Of a stretch of DNA of 64,000 nt, positions 32,392-43,488 are shown piece by piece. How positions within the stretch are numbered: the stretch's first letter is position 1; each line of letters begins with the position of its first letter. The notes below the pieces were generated by a model. That model did no database searches. It saw nothing but the letters and a program-made list of their open reading frames with translations, and was not told the DNA's origin. The stretch comes from Eurosta solidaginis. Its lineage: Eukaryota > Arthropoda > Insecta > Diptera > Tephritidae. Location of the stretch: contig NC_090320.1 in NCBI RefSeq assembly GCF_040869045.1, positions 118,057,112 to 118,121,111 of the forward strand. The letters are read 5' to 3'. The translations under genes and the position numbers were made by a program.

Positions 32392-33459
32392 TAAATGGAT
32401 GAAAACCTGATTGTCTCTTTTTACGCGCATGTATACCGCTGCAGCATATGCTTTCTCGGAAGAGTCACAGAAGCCGTGGATTTCTATGTCGTCTTGCGGT
32501 GAAAAATTTACCCACCGCGGTATCCGTGTGTTATCGATTTCGCCATAGTGTTGGGTGAAGTTCTTCCACCGTTCTAATGTACTTGGTGAGACAGGCTCGT
32601 CCCACCCGGTGCCTTCTAACCAAATATCCTGCATTAATATTTTTTCCACTATGACCATTGGCGCGAGCCACCCTAATGGCTCGAAAAGATTGGCGATGAC
32701 TGACAATATTTCTCGCTTAGTTAACTTTTCTTGATCCTCCAGTGATCCTGCTTTAAAATAAAAGAGATCGGAGGAGGCATTCCATCTTATGCCCAATGCC
32801 TTAACGGTGCTGGTGTCCTCGAACGCCAAAAAGACTTCACTTAGTCGATCAGCTCTCGGGATGTCTTTTAGAACTGCCTCCGAATTTGATGTCCATTTAC
32901 GAAGTGGGAAGCCCGCTGACTGAAGAACCTGTCGGATTTCATCTCTTGCCTTAATGGTCGATGCAATGGTGTGTCCTCCGGCTAATACGTCATCTATGTA
33001 CATGCATTCTCGTAGGATGCTCGATGCTGTTGGATGGGAATTTTCAACATCGTCAGCTAGCTGTAGAAGCATTCTAATGGCCAGGTATGGAGCGCAGTTA
33101 ACTCCGAACGTCACCGTCTTTATTTCGCCTATTGGTTCACTAATGTCCTTTCGGAAAACAATCCTCTGAAATTTTGTATGGTTGGCGTTCATCCAAATTT
33201 GCCTATAAATCTTCTCTATGTCACTGTTGACGACATAGCGATAGAGTCTCCAACGTAGAATAAGGATAGGGAGGTCTGCCTGTAGTACGGGGCCAGGTAG
33301 GAAAATATCATTTAGACTGGTGCCATTAGCCGTCGGGCTTGAGGCGTTGAAAACAACTCGGACTTTGGTCGTTATACTTTCTGCTTTCACAACGGCATGG
33401 TGTGGCAGAAAGTAATTATTCGTTTCATCTGCCGCGACTATACCATTAATTTTGTTCAT
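32377..33459 (-). CDS. BEL/Pao reverse transcriptase and start of RNase H
   Basis: 360 codons. Visible: HHAVVKAESITTKVRVVFNAS (fingers), WRLYRYVVNSDIEKIYRQIW (motif A), KTVTFGVNCAPYLAIR (motif B region), CMYIDDVLAGG (motif C), LTKREILSVIANLFEPLGWL (thumb) and IEIHGFCDSSEKAY (RNase H start). The frame ends at VFIHL because the SINE inserted there. The codons resume as VAPVKTISLPRLELCG at about 32000. Confidence 0.85.
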   Translation of the reverse strand: MNKINGIVAADETNNYFLPHHAVVKAESITTKVRVVFNASSPTANGTSLNDIFLPGPVLQADLPILILRWRLYRYVVNSDIEKIYRQIWMNANHTKFQRIVFRKDISEPIGEIKTVTFGVNCAPYLAIRMLLQLADDVENSHPTASSILRECMYIDDVLAGGHTIASTIKARDEIRQVLQSAGFPLRKWTSNSEAVLKDIPRADRLSEVFLAFEDTSTVKALGIRWNASSDLFYFKAGSLEDQEKLTKREILSVIANLFEPLGWLAPMVIVEKILMQDIWLEGTGWDEPVSPSTLERWKNFTQHYGEIDNTRIPRWVNFSPQDDIEIHGFCDSSEKAYAAAVYMRVKRDNQVFIHLIKKK

Positions 33460-34971
33460 ATGTCCGAGCGTCTGATATTTTGAAAGTACCTTATGTATTC
33501 ATTCCCTATCTCCGGATTCGTCTTTAACTGCGTTTCATTTCGAATGAATTGCGAGCATGCACGCTTAAAGAACCCTGCTAGTTTTCGTTCTCCCGTATAT
33601 TCCTGTCTAAATGGGAGTCACACGACATATCTTCCATCCTCGTTTCTCTTTGTGGTTTCTCTGTATAATTTTTCAGAATATTTGTCATCGTCGCTAGCGC
33701 TTTTAATTTTCGGTGCATTCTCCAACTCCCAAAAGGCTTTTAGTTGGTTGTCCAACGCAACATCGTTGTAAAATGATACGACGCTCTTCGTTGGACTCGG
33801 TTCCTCGATTCGACCGGTTAGTATCCAACCGAACACTGTCTCTTGGTCCAAAAGTGTATTAAGTACGTTCTTTTTCAGACCGCTTAGTATAATTTGGGGA
33901 TATATGTCTCCACCAAGTATAAGGTCTACATCTTCATTGACGTAGAACCTCTTGTCAGCCAGAACCAAGTCTGGGAATGCCTGCATAGTCATTGTGTTGA
34001 TATGGCAGGATGGCAGATTCCCAGTAAGTTTGGCAAAATAAGAACAGGAGAAGTCAAGCTGAAGGAGGGATTCACTGGTAAACGTAGTTCGATGTTGGAT
34101 GCCTCTTTCACTTGAGCAGATACTGCATTGGTGATGCCTGAAACTTGGGCATGCATTCTTTTTGACGGCAAGTTGATTCTTCGTTTTAGTCTTCTGTCAT
34201 GAAAGTGCATTCCGACCCTGAATCTATTAGTGCCCGTGCAGAGAAATCAGTACCGTTATGGTGGATATTGACGCGAGCCGTCCCTAATAGCACACCTGTG
34301 CTGGAATTAGCATGACAGTATCTTACATTCTGGTTCGCAGAAGAATGTGGTTGCCCCGATTCCTGTCTTATTTGTGCCTGTGCTGAAGTTGACGGGATAT
34401 TATCCGCTTCTTTAAATGGATTGCGCCTCGTAGTTTGCTGAACTGTATCCGCATGCAGGAGCGTGTGGTGACGAGAGTGGCATTTGGCACAGTTGTACGA
34501 ACTGGTGCACCTCGTCACTGTGTGTCCTGGGTATAAACAGTTCAGGCATCCCCCCGTGGATTTGATGATGTTGATTCTCTCAATTGGGGTCAAATCACAG
34601 AATCGGAGACAATTCCGTAACCTGTGTTCAGCTTTGCACATCTTGCAAAAAACTTTTGATGTTGATTTTGATGTAGGTTTTGATACCTTGGTTTGGAAGG
34701 CACCAAGTCTTTTTATGGGAGTTCCGGTTGTATGCCGAGTATGTGATGGCTTTTGTCCCTTTTGGGCGTTAGTACCAGTGAAGCTAGACACTGCTTCCAG
34801 TGTCTGAAACCTATTTGATAGAAACTTGTCCATATCTTCCCACTTAGATATGTCCATTTTATGGTCTATGCTTTATTCCCATAGAGCCAACGTACTTTCC
34901 GGTAACTTTGTCGAACACAAATATGTTAAAATTGCATCCCAATTGGATGTGTTAATTTTGTAAGAGCCATT

Positions 34972-35352
34972 TTGCAAGCATCAGATGCTGAACTGCCAGA
35001 ACTTGCAAAGCTGGCCGATAAAATTTTGGAAGTAGGCGATTTCCAACAAATGGCAGTCGTTGGTGCGCGTAATATCGGCGATCCATCGGATTCCCAAATA
35101 GGTAAACGTATCGAGCGCCTCGAAATGAAGTTCGAAAAGTTAATGCAAATAGGCAATCATCGTAATCGGTCACGTTCAATCTCGTCACGACGTCGTAGCC
35201 GTGCAGACCCACCTAAACGGGCAAAGGAAGAATACTGCTGGTACATGGAGAAAATTCCCGTAAATGTCGGACACCCTGCACGTATGAACAATCAAAACCA
35301 AAACACATTCAAATTTCGGATCAGGCGGGCAGATCTGAAAATAATCAAATAA
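34972..35352 (+). CDS. Gypsy Gag C-terminal part
   Basis: 126 codons. The SDAELPELAKLADKILE and RIERLEMKFEKLM regions followed by a basic RSRSISSRRRSR stretch and EEYCWY are typical of the Gag region ahead of the protease in arthropod Ty3/gypsy elements. The protease text (NFLFDNGANVSVLHARN) continues in the next frame at about 35350-35540, so a frameshift lies between them. Confidence 0.7.
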   Translation: MQASDAELPELAKLADKILEVGDFQQMAVVGARNIGDPSDSQIGKRIERLEMKFEKLMQIGNHRNRSRSISSRRRSRADPPKRAKEEYCWYMEKIPVNVGHPARMNNQNQNTFKFRIRRADLKIIK

Positions 35353-35547
35353 TTGCTCGCATACTTGTTCATGACGCCAACACAAAAAGCAATTTTTTAT
35401 TTGACAACGGCGCAAATGTATCGGTGTTGCATGCGCGAAATGCCAAGGCATTCAAAAATGTAAGCTCGACGAATCTATGCCGCAAACGGATCACCCATAA
35501 AAACAAATGGCGAAAAGCGACTGCGGCTATCTCTTAAGAAAGGTACT

Positions 35548-36390
35548 TTGACGCAAACAAACGTATCACAGATCTTTGTTTATGACGTCCACGGAAAATA
35601 CGCAAAATTACTGCGTGAGTATCAAGACATTACAACGATCAACGTAAACAAGAAACGTGTAAATTTAGATGTGACACACCTCCTCACAGCGATAGGTGCA
35701 CCTGTGTTTGCAAGGCCAAGGAGGTTAGCGTCAGACAAGCTGCGAGAAACGAAAAAGGAGTTCGAATACCTGCTGCAAAACGGTATTCGTCGGCCGTCCA
35801 AGAGCAACTGGGCGAGCCCCCTACACCACGTTCGAAAGCAAGACGGGACATGGAGGCCGTGTGGGGACTATCGTACACTAAATGCTATCAAGGTGCCTGA
35901 TAGGTACCCAATTCCATATCTACACGACGTTACGAGCATGTAAAAAGATAGCATACAAAAGCATAACAAAAAGATTTTTTCGGCAATCGACCTTCAGAAG
36001 GCCTATCACCAAATACCCATAGAATCATGCTATATTCCCAAAACGGCTATAGCCACACCATTCGGGCTATTTGAATTTGTTTTTATGATATTCGGTCTGA
36101 GAAACGCTGCACAGACATTCCAGCGACATATTCACCAGGTACTAAAGGGACTCGACTTTACCTTCGCATACATCGATGGTATTTTGGTGGCTTCGGAGTT
36201 TGAATAGAAGCACGAAAAACACCTGCGAATAGTGTTCCAACGCCTTCGTCAAAGTAACCTAGCAATTCCACTCGGCAAATGCAAATTCGGAATGAGAGAG
36301 CTTAAGTTTCTAGGCCACACGATAAATGCAGAGGGTATAAGACACCCCGATAAAGTTGAAGCTGTACGCTGTACGCAATTTTAAATTGCC
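35548..36390 (+). pseudogene. Gypsy reverse transcriptase (defective)
   Basis: The open frame to 35943 covers RRLASDKLRETKKEFEYLL, WASPLHHVRKQDG and CGDYRTLNAIKVPDRYPIP. After an in-frame TAA it continues as [15 protein letters not shown] (motif A) and [22 protein letters not shown]. Motif C reads [11 protein letters not shown]: the second catalytic aspartate of YIDD is glycine. Another stop follows at SEFE. The RNase H part resumes at 36516. Confidence 0.85.
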
Positions 36391-36515
36391 AACCGTAGCC
36401 AAGGAAGAACCAGGACATCCTTCAGCGCCTCATCGTTGGCAATCGAAAAAATGACAATACTACTATTACTTAGTCAACGGAAACCAGGGTAGCCTTCATC
36501 GCGTGTAAAGATGGC

Positions 36516-38292
36516 TTGGCGAACGCAACATTAATTAGCTATATGGCACCGAATTCCAAACTAACCTTGACAGTGGACGCATCAGACGACGCAGTAGGAG
36601 CTGTGCTGCATCAAATTGTGGATGGGCAAGTTCAACCTTTGGGTTTCTATTCAAAGAAGCTGACAACGGCGCAGAAAAATATAGTGCGTACGATAGAGAG
36701 CTCACCGCTGTATACCAAGATGTACTCCATTTCAAATATGCTCTCGAAGGAAGGGAATTCATATTGTATACCGACCATAAACCTCTCATTTTTGGGTTCC
36801 GTCAAAGCAGCGAAAAGGCACCCCCACGAAGAGCACGTCAAATTGGCATAATTAGTCAATTCACTACAGATATTCGTAACTTTCCTGGACGTGACAATAA
36901 CATAGCCGATTTGCTCTCCAGAATTAGCACAATACAGAGCGACGCCATCGATTTTGATGCTATGGCGGTAGCGCAAGCGAGCGATCAACAACTTCAAGAC
37001 CTTCTTAGTTCAGGTGAGAATAGTTCAATTTCGTTAAAAAAAAGTCTAACTCCAGGCTCACAAGAAAAACTTTTCTGCGACGTCTCCAACGGAAGAGTGC
37101 GACCTTACGTACCGAACAGCTTTCGGTTAAAGTTGGTTCATAAGCTACACAATTTGTCTCACCCTGGGATAAAAACAACGAAGAGGTTAGTAGCGGAGCG
37201 ATACATTTGGCCTCGAATGGCCGTTCAAGTTGCTAAAATTGTTCGCGGATGTATTCCGTGTCAGAGAGCGAAGATACTACGACACACAAATTCATCGCTA
37301 GGAAGTTACGCGAACCTGTATGATAGATTTCAGCACATTAATATTGACATCATTGGACAACTACCAACTTCCAACGGGTTCCGCTACTGTCTTACTTGTA
37401 TAGATAGATTTTCGAGATGGCCTGCGGCAGTACCTCTACTTGACAATACAGCAGAGAGCGTAGTTAATGCGCTGAATAGTGGTTGGATATCAGAGTATAG
37501 CATACCACTGAAGATTTCCACCGACTTAAGGCGCCAGTTCGAATCAGGGGTATTCAGATCTTTAAAGAGAATCCTGGGCGTACAACATTTTCGTACTACA
37601 CCATACCACCCCCAGTCGAATGGGCTTATTGAACGCTGGCACCGCACACTTATATCTTCAATTAAGTGTTGCCCTACCAGGAACTGGAGCTTTGCTTTAC
37701 CTCTCATCCTTCTTGGAATGCGTACTTCCGTGAAGACGGATATCGGCGCCAGCCCCACAGAAATGCTTTATGGTACACAGTTACGAATATCAGGGGAGTT
37801 CCTACACGAGAGAAAAAATCAACTTACAGAAGCAGATTTCATCGAAGTTTTAAGAAAAGCAATGAGGGACCTGCCAACAACAAAACCAGTTCGACACGGA
37901 GAAGTTTCAGCTTATGTACAACCAGCGCTAAAAGATTGTATATGATTGATGTTTTTGTACGAATTGATTGAGTTCGCAAACCATTGGAGCCAAACTACGA
38001 AGGACCGTACGAGGTTATATCGAAAAACGAAAAATACTTTGTAATACGAATCCCACAGAGAGAAGCGAAAATCTCTATCGATCGATTAAAAGCGGCATAT
38101 ATTTTGAACGATAGCGATATCGAGGATACGACGCTCACAGTACAAGGTCCACAGATTGAGTCCGCGACGTCCAAAACTCCGGCTCCACAAAGTGAAGACA
38201 ATTACAACGGAAAAGACGCAGTGGCTGTCAAATATGCATCATCAGGACGTCAAGTCCGAATCCCTTTTCGGTATCGTTATTCGAATAACTAG
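36516..38292 (+). pseudogene. Gypsy RNase H and integrase
   Basis: 36516-36851 holds the RNase H start (LTLTVDASDDAVGAVLHQ). After a frameshift, 36764-37945 gives YTDHKPLIFGF and FPGRDNNIADLLSR. The integrase zinc site follows (HKLHNLSHPG…CIPCQRA), with catalytic regions NIDIIGQLP, KISTDLRRQFES and HPQSNGLIERWHRTL. A further frame (37984-38292) encodes NYEGPYEVISKNEKYF and the C-terminal tail to a stop at 38292. The integrase triad appears to be kept even though the upstream RT is dead. Confidence 0.85.
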
Positions 38293-38493
38293 CCGGTGGG
38301 TAGTGTGGTGACTATCAGATAGCCAAGAAGAAATCTTCTTTCATTAGTTCAAACCGCAACACTGGTCGATTGAAACGTTATCGATAACGCAAGGATCCGA
38401 TACTTATGTAAGATCGCTGAAAATTCCCTCCATCTTCCCTTTTTTCTTTTGATCTTAGACCCGGTTGCACACGTAAAGTGAACTTTTGTAATA

Positions 38494-40330
38494 CAGTCGA
38501 ACTTCCCTAACTCGAATTACTATAATCCCAAACAAAACTTCGACTTACGGAGACTTCGAGTTATAGAACCATTTTTTTTTTTTTGATAAAAACAAACCCT
38601 TTATGAAGCATGCTTGTACTAAATGATGAAAATGTACATATTTTTTATTTTAAAAAGTATTTTACAGAAAGATATAAAAAACCATTTACAATGCTGTAAA
38701 ATATTCTGAAATTAGTGACTGAAAATTTACTTTTTTTTTGTTATTTTCAATGAAAAAGGACTCTAATATGTTCAAAGCTTTATAATGCTCATTGGTTGTA
38801 GAGTCATTTGTTTGCAAATATAAACTCAATGTTCGGAAATAATTGTCGACATCAATTCTGGAAGGCTGATGAATAGTGTCTTCCTCCGAAGCTTCGTCCT
38901 CACTCTCCGTTCAGCTTAAGATTGGATCCTCTGATTCAGGAAAGTAACGTTCCACAATATCATCTGTAGGAAACCCATTTGTGCAAAGCTCTTCATCTGC
39001 TTCCATGTAATCTTGAACAGTAGCAGTGCATGTTACTTGGTTTTCTGTAAGCCAAGCTTCGAAATCAGCTTCAGTAAGATTGTGATTATCATCAATATGG
39101 TTAAAAAAAATTAGTGGAATGTCATCTTCCTCTTCCCATTCAGAATATTGACCAAATCCGGCTTTTTTGAAATAATTCGCTATTGTTTGACTACTGACAT
39201 CAATATTCCAAGCTTTAGTTACATAATTAACGCAATCCAGGAGTGTAATATCCTGCTTTTTGCTTGTATCTATGCGTTTAAGTGCTTCTTTCACCAGTCT
39301 ACTACCACCAGTTCCCCGATCAAGGGGTCGCAATTTAGCGGTCATATTCGGTGGAAAAAACGCCAATTCAATAGCTTTTAGTTTGTTTTGTACTTCTATC
39401 GGATGTGTTGGACAGTTATCAATATATAATAAAAGTTATCGGCCGCAACTTTTAAAGTTCTTATCCAATTTTAGAATCCCATCTTCAAAAAATTGACCTG
39501 TCATCCAAGCCTTGGTGTTTGCTTTGTAATCTACGGGAAGCCACTTTTTCCAATCAATAGAAATTTAAGTTTTTCAGAACCATCCATATTAGCAGCCAAC
39601 ATTAGCGTAACCCGTTGCTTGCTATTTTTGCCTCCGTGGCACTGCCGGATTTTGAAAGTTAAGGCTTTATCAGGAAAGCATTTGAAAAACAAGCATGTTT
39701 CAACAGCATTAAATACGTCCCGTTCACAGTAATTTTGCAATAAATTAGGTAAAACGTCCTTTTTCCATTTTTCACAGTCTACTTCACTCACAGAATTTGG
39801 TTCACCACACGCTTTTTTATAACCTACACCATGTCTAAAATGAAGTTCACAAATTACGTGTTTTATTATTTGTTTCATCAATTAAACGTTTTGTTCAATA
39901 CCTTTTCTTCCATTTATCAAGCCAAACTGTGCTTGCCCTAAAATGATCATCGCCGAAACGCTTAGCAAATTCCCTTGCCTTTTCCTTTAATATTGATCCA
40001 GATATAGGCATGTTTGACTCTCTAGCTGCTGTGAACCAATCGAGGGTTGCTTTGTCGACATTTTCAAATTTTGGAATTTTAATCCTTTTAGTACTCGGAG
40101 AGGAGTTCCACATTCAACTGACATGATAATGGATTTCCTATTTTTTAAAAGCGTGGATACAGCGCTGGCCGGAATACCATATTTTGCAGCAGCTTCATTT
40201 TTCTTTGACCCATTTTACACTTCTTTGATCAGTTTATATTTTTCGTTAATCGACAAAGATTTTAAAATACGTTTGGTTGCAATTATCATAAACAAACGGA
40301 TCAACATAATTTACACTTGACTGTTTACTT
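38494..40330 (-). mobile_element. Tigger/pogo DNA transposon, decayed
   Basis: The left end CAGTCGAACTTCCCTAACTCG is preceded by TA (38492-38493), matching the CAG-starting ends and TA target of pogo/Tigger. The transposase runs on the minus strand in three frames: an N-terminal helix-turn-helix (INEKYKLIKEV, KYGIPASAVSTLLKN at about 40260-40130), a CENP-B-like DNA-binding domain (40113-39895), and the DDE core and C-terminus (39881-38911). No matching right inverted repeat is visible, so the right boundary is approximate. It inserted at the end of the gypsy 3' LTR. Confidence 0.8.
38911..40113 (-). pseudogene. Tigger transposase (DDE/CENP-B type)
   Basis: 40113-39895: FENVDKATLDWFTAARESN and REFAKRFGDDHFRAS, the second DNA-binding domain. 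39881-39531: VETCLFFKCFPDKALTFK and KQRVTLMLAANMDGSEKL, the first catalytic region. Around 39420, IDNCPTHP gives the second catalytic Asp. 39366-38911: LAFFPPNMTAKLRPLDRG, the third region (usually LPPNTTSKLQPLDQG), plus an acidic C-terminus. Frame breaks near 39890 and 39530. In an active element this enzyme would cut and paste at TA; here it is inactive. Confidence 0.85.
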
Positions 40331-40640
40331 TATTAGTATGACAATCATTTATGACTAATCTATGCAAACAAAACCACATGGAAATCGCCAACTTCAAATG
40401 CAAATATCTCCGGACAGAGATAAAATTTTTCTTTTCCGCCATCGGATTATTGTTCTCGAGATTAATACGCGTCGTTTGACACCTCTCTCGATATTTTTGG
40501 TAGCGTATTAGCAGTCGACCCCTCAACTAGACTATTACCATAAATTATAATACCACAAATAGCCTACATTTCTTTTTGATGGGTCTATTTAGATCCGCAC
40601 CACACTGGTGCTGCGTATAGTATTATCGAGCTGGTTACTG
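40331..40640. other. Unassigned spacer
   Basis: Contains GAGATTAATACGCGTCGTTTGACACC-type sequence that looks like part of a dispersed repeat, but no partner copy is present in the window. No gene supported. Confidence 0.4.
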
Positions 40641-41645
40641 TGGACAATAGCTAACGGGTAGCTTCGCTCGGACCACTAATCTTAGGCATTATTCGCATAA
40701 GTGCTCCATCAACTTTGGTAATCTTCTCTCCCACCGCTCTGAAGTGCTCTTTGAAAGTCAACTTAGAGTCAACGTGCACTCCTAAGTATTTTAGATAATC
40801 CTTTGAAGTGATTTGATGTTCCCCAACAGTTAAGGCTAACTCGTTCGTCGACCTCTTGGGGCTTACTAATGCCACTTCTGTCTTTTGGCTAGCCAAATCC
40901 AGCCCCGTATTTGTCAGCCATTCCTTTATCCTTCCTACGGCATTACGTAATCCTTCAAGGTCCAGTTTCTTGGTCATTACTACCGCTGGAATATCATCAG
41001 TATATCCTACAATTTGCGTGTTTTCTGGTAGATCAATATTTAGCACCCCGTCATACATTGCATTCCAAAGCGTTGGACTGACAACAGATCCCTGTTGGAC
41101 GCCTCCAGTGACGTTGTACTCTTTTGCTCCTTGATCCATGTCAAAAAGAAGTACTCTGTCTTTAAAATAGCTACCTATGATTCTGCGTAAGTAAGCTGAT
41201 GTGCCGCAGCTTCGCAGCGCTGACATTATCTGCATCCAGTTCGCAATGTTAAAAGCATTCTTGATGTCCAACGTAATTAGTGCACAGAAATTCCTTTTAG
41301 TTTGGCCTCCAGAGATAGCTTCTGTAGCTATATTGACGACTGTTTGCATTGCATCTACGGTGGATCTTGATTTGCGAAATCCATATTAATTATTTGATAA
41401 GCCACCTGAGTTTTCTAGAGTCAGCTGTAGGCGCTCGCTAATTATACGCTCGAAAAATTTCCTAGGGAATCCAGCATATAGAGTTACCCGTATGAGGAAT
41501 GTTGCTCCGGCTGTTTACCACGTTTCAGGAAGAGCACAAGTCTTTGTCGTTTCCACGGGCGAGGGAACACGCCTTCTTCCATACAGGCATTAAAAAGATC
41601 AGTAAATAACCCCGTCCTAGTTCTGATCGCGACTTTAAGGGCTAT
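40641..41645 (-). mobile_element. R1-clade-like LINE, reverse-transcriptase fragment
   Basis: The open frame 41349-40651 encodes FCALITLDIKNAFNIANW (motif A), GGVQQGSVVSPTLWN (motif B), IVGYTDDIPAVV (motif C; YADD reads YTDD), WLTNTGLDLASQKTEV and YLKYLGVHVDSKLTF. The preceding GFRKSRSTVDAM lies in the same region after a stop near 41387. Further upstream, broken frames to about 41640 give the start of the RT. No endonuclease and no 3' UTR are seen. Both ends are truncated, and it abuts another LINE piece at 41648. Confidence 0.8.
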
Positions 41646-41647
41646 GT

Positions 41648-41872
41648 TTGGTACTCAATCGGGTCGGGTTCAAACAGGTCCTCAGTGATATCCACAAACA
41701 GGCGTCGGACATCTATGCCAGGAATTGCCCGGCAAATCCGGTACTCAAAGAAAAATTCCCAGAACTAGCAGAGGAGGAACTCACTCTCCCTAGGGAAATG
41801 CGCGTTAATCTAGCTAAACTTCAATCTGGGTACTGTAACAGGTTAAACTCTACCTATCCATAATGAAGCCCG
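41648..41872 (+). mobile_element. Short LINE 3'-ORF fragment (same family as 5575-6739)
   Basis: The translation KQASDIYARNCPANPVLKEK and the ELTLPREMRVNLAKLQSGYCN stretch parallel residues of the LINE at 6350-6510 almost word for word. It is a truncated piece without its zinc-finger-like C-terminus. Confidence 0.8.
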
Positions 41873-42699
41873 ACAGCAACTTGTAAGCACATTGAGGGAA
41901 TTTTATAACAAAATTCGAACACAAAATATAGAAATTTGGTAATACTCTAGACAAGGGGTCCCTTACTAGGGTAGGCACCTTGTCGTTAGTGTGAGGGCTT
42001 AGCCGAACTCCATAGCGCCCGACTATGAGGCGGAGCTGTTTAGGAGTGGCATCTACGCCGTTTCGCCTCATAGGAGGGCGGCGGGATATCGGTGACCAAG
42101 AACTGCCAACCCCCTATTCCAGGGTGTTATGCGGACGGTGCCTATTGGACGATTTGCAGCCAGGGGATAAATTCGGCTGTATTCGAACGGAGCCTTCCCG
42201 ATACCGGGCCACCTCGGGAAGTATTGATGGCCTTACCACAGTAAGGGGCGCTCCTGTGGCGGACGGTTCTTTCCCCGTATATAAACCTGGACCGCTGAGC
42301 CCGCCTTGTCGGGCAGGTGGTCGTACGACCCGCCTTGTTTGGGCAGCATAATGGTGTGAAAATGATAGCGTGCGACAACATCGCGAGCTTGCGGTGGCTG
42401 GAGAAAGTGGGTCCAAACCTCCAAAGGCAAGGCACGAACGCGCGGTTTGAGGTGGTGGATAAAGCGCAAATCCCCACGGTACCAAAAGTTAAGGTATGGA
42501 TACCATGCGTGATGAAGTCGAAGTCAAGTCCTTTTGCTCGATGAATAAAGCGATATATATACGCAACGACTCGTGGAGCTCTTGCAAAGGTCGAAAACCG
42601 TTCCAGCGGATCAGGGGTTTCTACTGTGTGAAAGGCTTGAATACGCTTTTGTTCCGGGGGAGTGGTAGTTGGGGTCGCTAATTTGGGTCAGGAGGTGGA
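41873..42699 (+). mobile_element. LINE 5' region with an ORF1-like C-terminal domain
   Basis: GC-richer than the surroundings. At 42352-42544 an open frame reads VKMIACDNIASLRWLEKVG and then FEVVDKAQIPTVPKVKVWIP. This resembles the DUF4780-like domain found near the end of first ORFs in R1/LOA-type and related insect LINEs. Upstream (41980-42350) is leader-like sequence without a convincing frame. Assignment to a clade is tentative. Confidence 0.45.
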
Positions 42700-42876
42700 A
42701 GCTTTCGACAGCCACTTTGGGCCGTTCCACCACTGAGCGCAATTGGCGAGTTCTAGTGGTTTGCATCCCCGAGTTCCAAGATCTGCTGGGTTATCTCCGC
42801 CGGGTACATGACGCCAAGTAGCGTTACTAGCGTTCTGGAGGATTTGCGACGTCCGATTTGCGACATAGGCCTTCCA
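42700..42876 (-). mobile_element. Host BEL element, piece 4 (RNase H end)
   Basis: The minus strand encodes WKAYVANRTSQILQNA, TWRHVPGGDNPADLGSRG and WWNGPKWLS, the end of BEL RNase H. The codons join perfectly in frame with the piece at 46621 (…LLCN + WKAYVANR) once the CR1 insertion is removed. It is truncated on the left at about 42700. Confidence 0.8.
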
Positions 42877-43127
42877 TATATTTTTATTTTATTTTTTATT
42901 TTATTTATTTATTATTTAAAGTCGACGACAAACTATGGTCGACTGCATAATATAAAAGATATATAAATATACAACTCAAAAGATAAAATTTAAGATATAT
43001 CGAGATTTCAACAATGTTATATTACAAACAAAGATATATTAATGAACATTACTCTTTAATTTCAGAATATAATAATAATAAGAAATATGAGCAGAAATAA
43101 GATCTTATGCCGAAATCTTATACTGGC

Positions 43128-43427
43128 GGAATGCATCAGATTCCGCTCAGCATGATTTCGGAATGCAGTGGATTCCAATCTTCCTCTTGGAATGCAACAA
43201 GATTCCAATCAGGATGTCATGGGAATCCGGCAGTGCTAAAAGTAGTATAATGAGGATACGCCATCACAAGGCATAAAAAAGTAACATGACCTGTGTTGTT
43301 GGAATGCACCGGATTCCAATCAGCTCGATGCCTGACCCATAAGATTATACTGCCGGAATGCATACGATTCTGGTCAGTGACTCATGAAAAAGCATGTTTT
43401 TTACGTTGTTGGAATGCTCCAGATTCC
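43128..43427. repeat. Six-copy hairpin motif array in the CR1 3' UTR
   Basis: GGAATGCN(3-6)GATTCC occurs at 43128, 43160, 43189, 43301, 43355 (one mismatch, GATTCT) and 43411, often followed by AATCA. Each copy is an imperfect palindrome able to form a 6-8-bp stem (TTGGAAT/ATTCCAA) with a small variable loop. The spacing is irregular (about 30 to 110 bp), so this is not a simple tandem repeat. Confidence 0.85.
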
Positions 43428-43488
43428 AATCAACACAGTACTGTCTTGTTCCTTCTTAATGATACATGTTGACAAATGTTCCTCCATC

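Larger units (their letters stand above)
30324..34957 (-). mobile_element. BEL/Pao LTR retrotransposon copy 2 (minus strand, decayed)
   Basis: Same family as 13255-17811. From high to low coordinates: Gag C-terminus and zinc knuckles (34857-34186), protease (ALIDSGSECTF, about 34230), spacer (33992-33618), RT (33459-32377) retaining motif A (SDIEKIYRQIW) and MYIDDVLAGG, RNase H (31983-31675), and integrase (about 31240-30560) with GLWEAGVKS (catalytic Glu) and the C-terminal LKVGDLVVIKEDN. Several frameshifts separate these blocks, and a SINE (32022-32391) interrupts RNase H. Gag is truncated at 34957, where it meets the gypsy element. Because it keeps the segment deleted from copy 1, it serves as the reference. 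Confidence 0.85.
34958..38492 (+). mobile_element. Ty3/gypsy retrotransposon, 5'-truncated and degenerate
   Basis: It starts inside Gag (LPELAKLADKILEVG) without a 5' LTR and directly abuts the truncated BEL copy 2. Protease, RT, RNase H and integrase blocks follow in order with several frameshifts. From about 38302 a 3' LTR-like segment (TGTGGTGACTATCAGATAG…) runs to the Tigger insertion at 38494. Critical residues are changed: the protease DTGA-like site reads DNGAN, and the RT YIDD reads YIDG. Inactive. Confidence 0.85.

Noticed and set aside
42020..42485. Several 75-125-codon ORFs in both directions
   Set aside because: GC-richer LINE leader keeps several frames open by chance. Only the 42352-42544 frame has family-like sequence.
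43128..43427. CRISPR-like array of short palindromic repeats
   Set aside because: The spacing is irregular, the repeats are only ~17 bp and imperfect, and the setting is a LINE 3' UTR in an animal genome.
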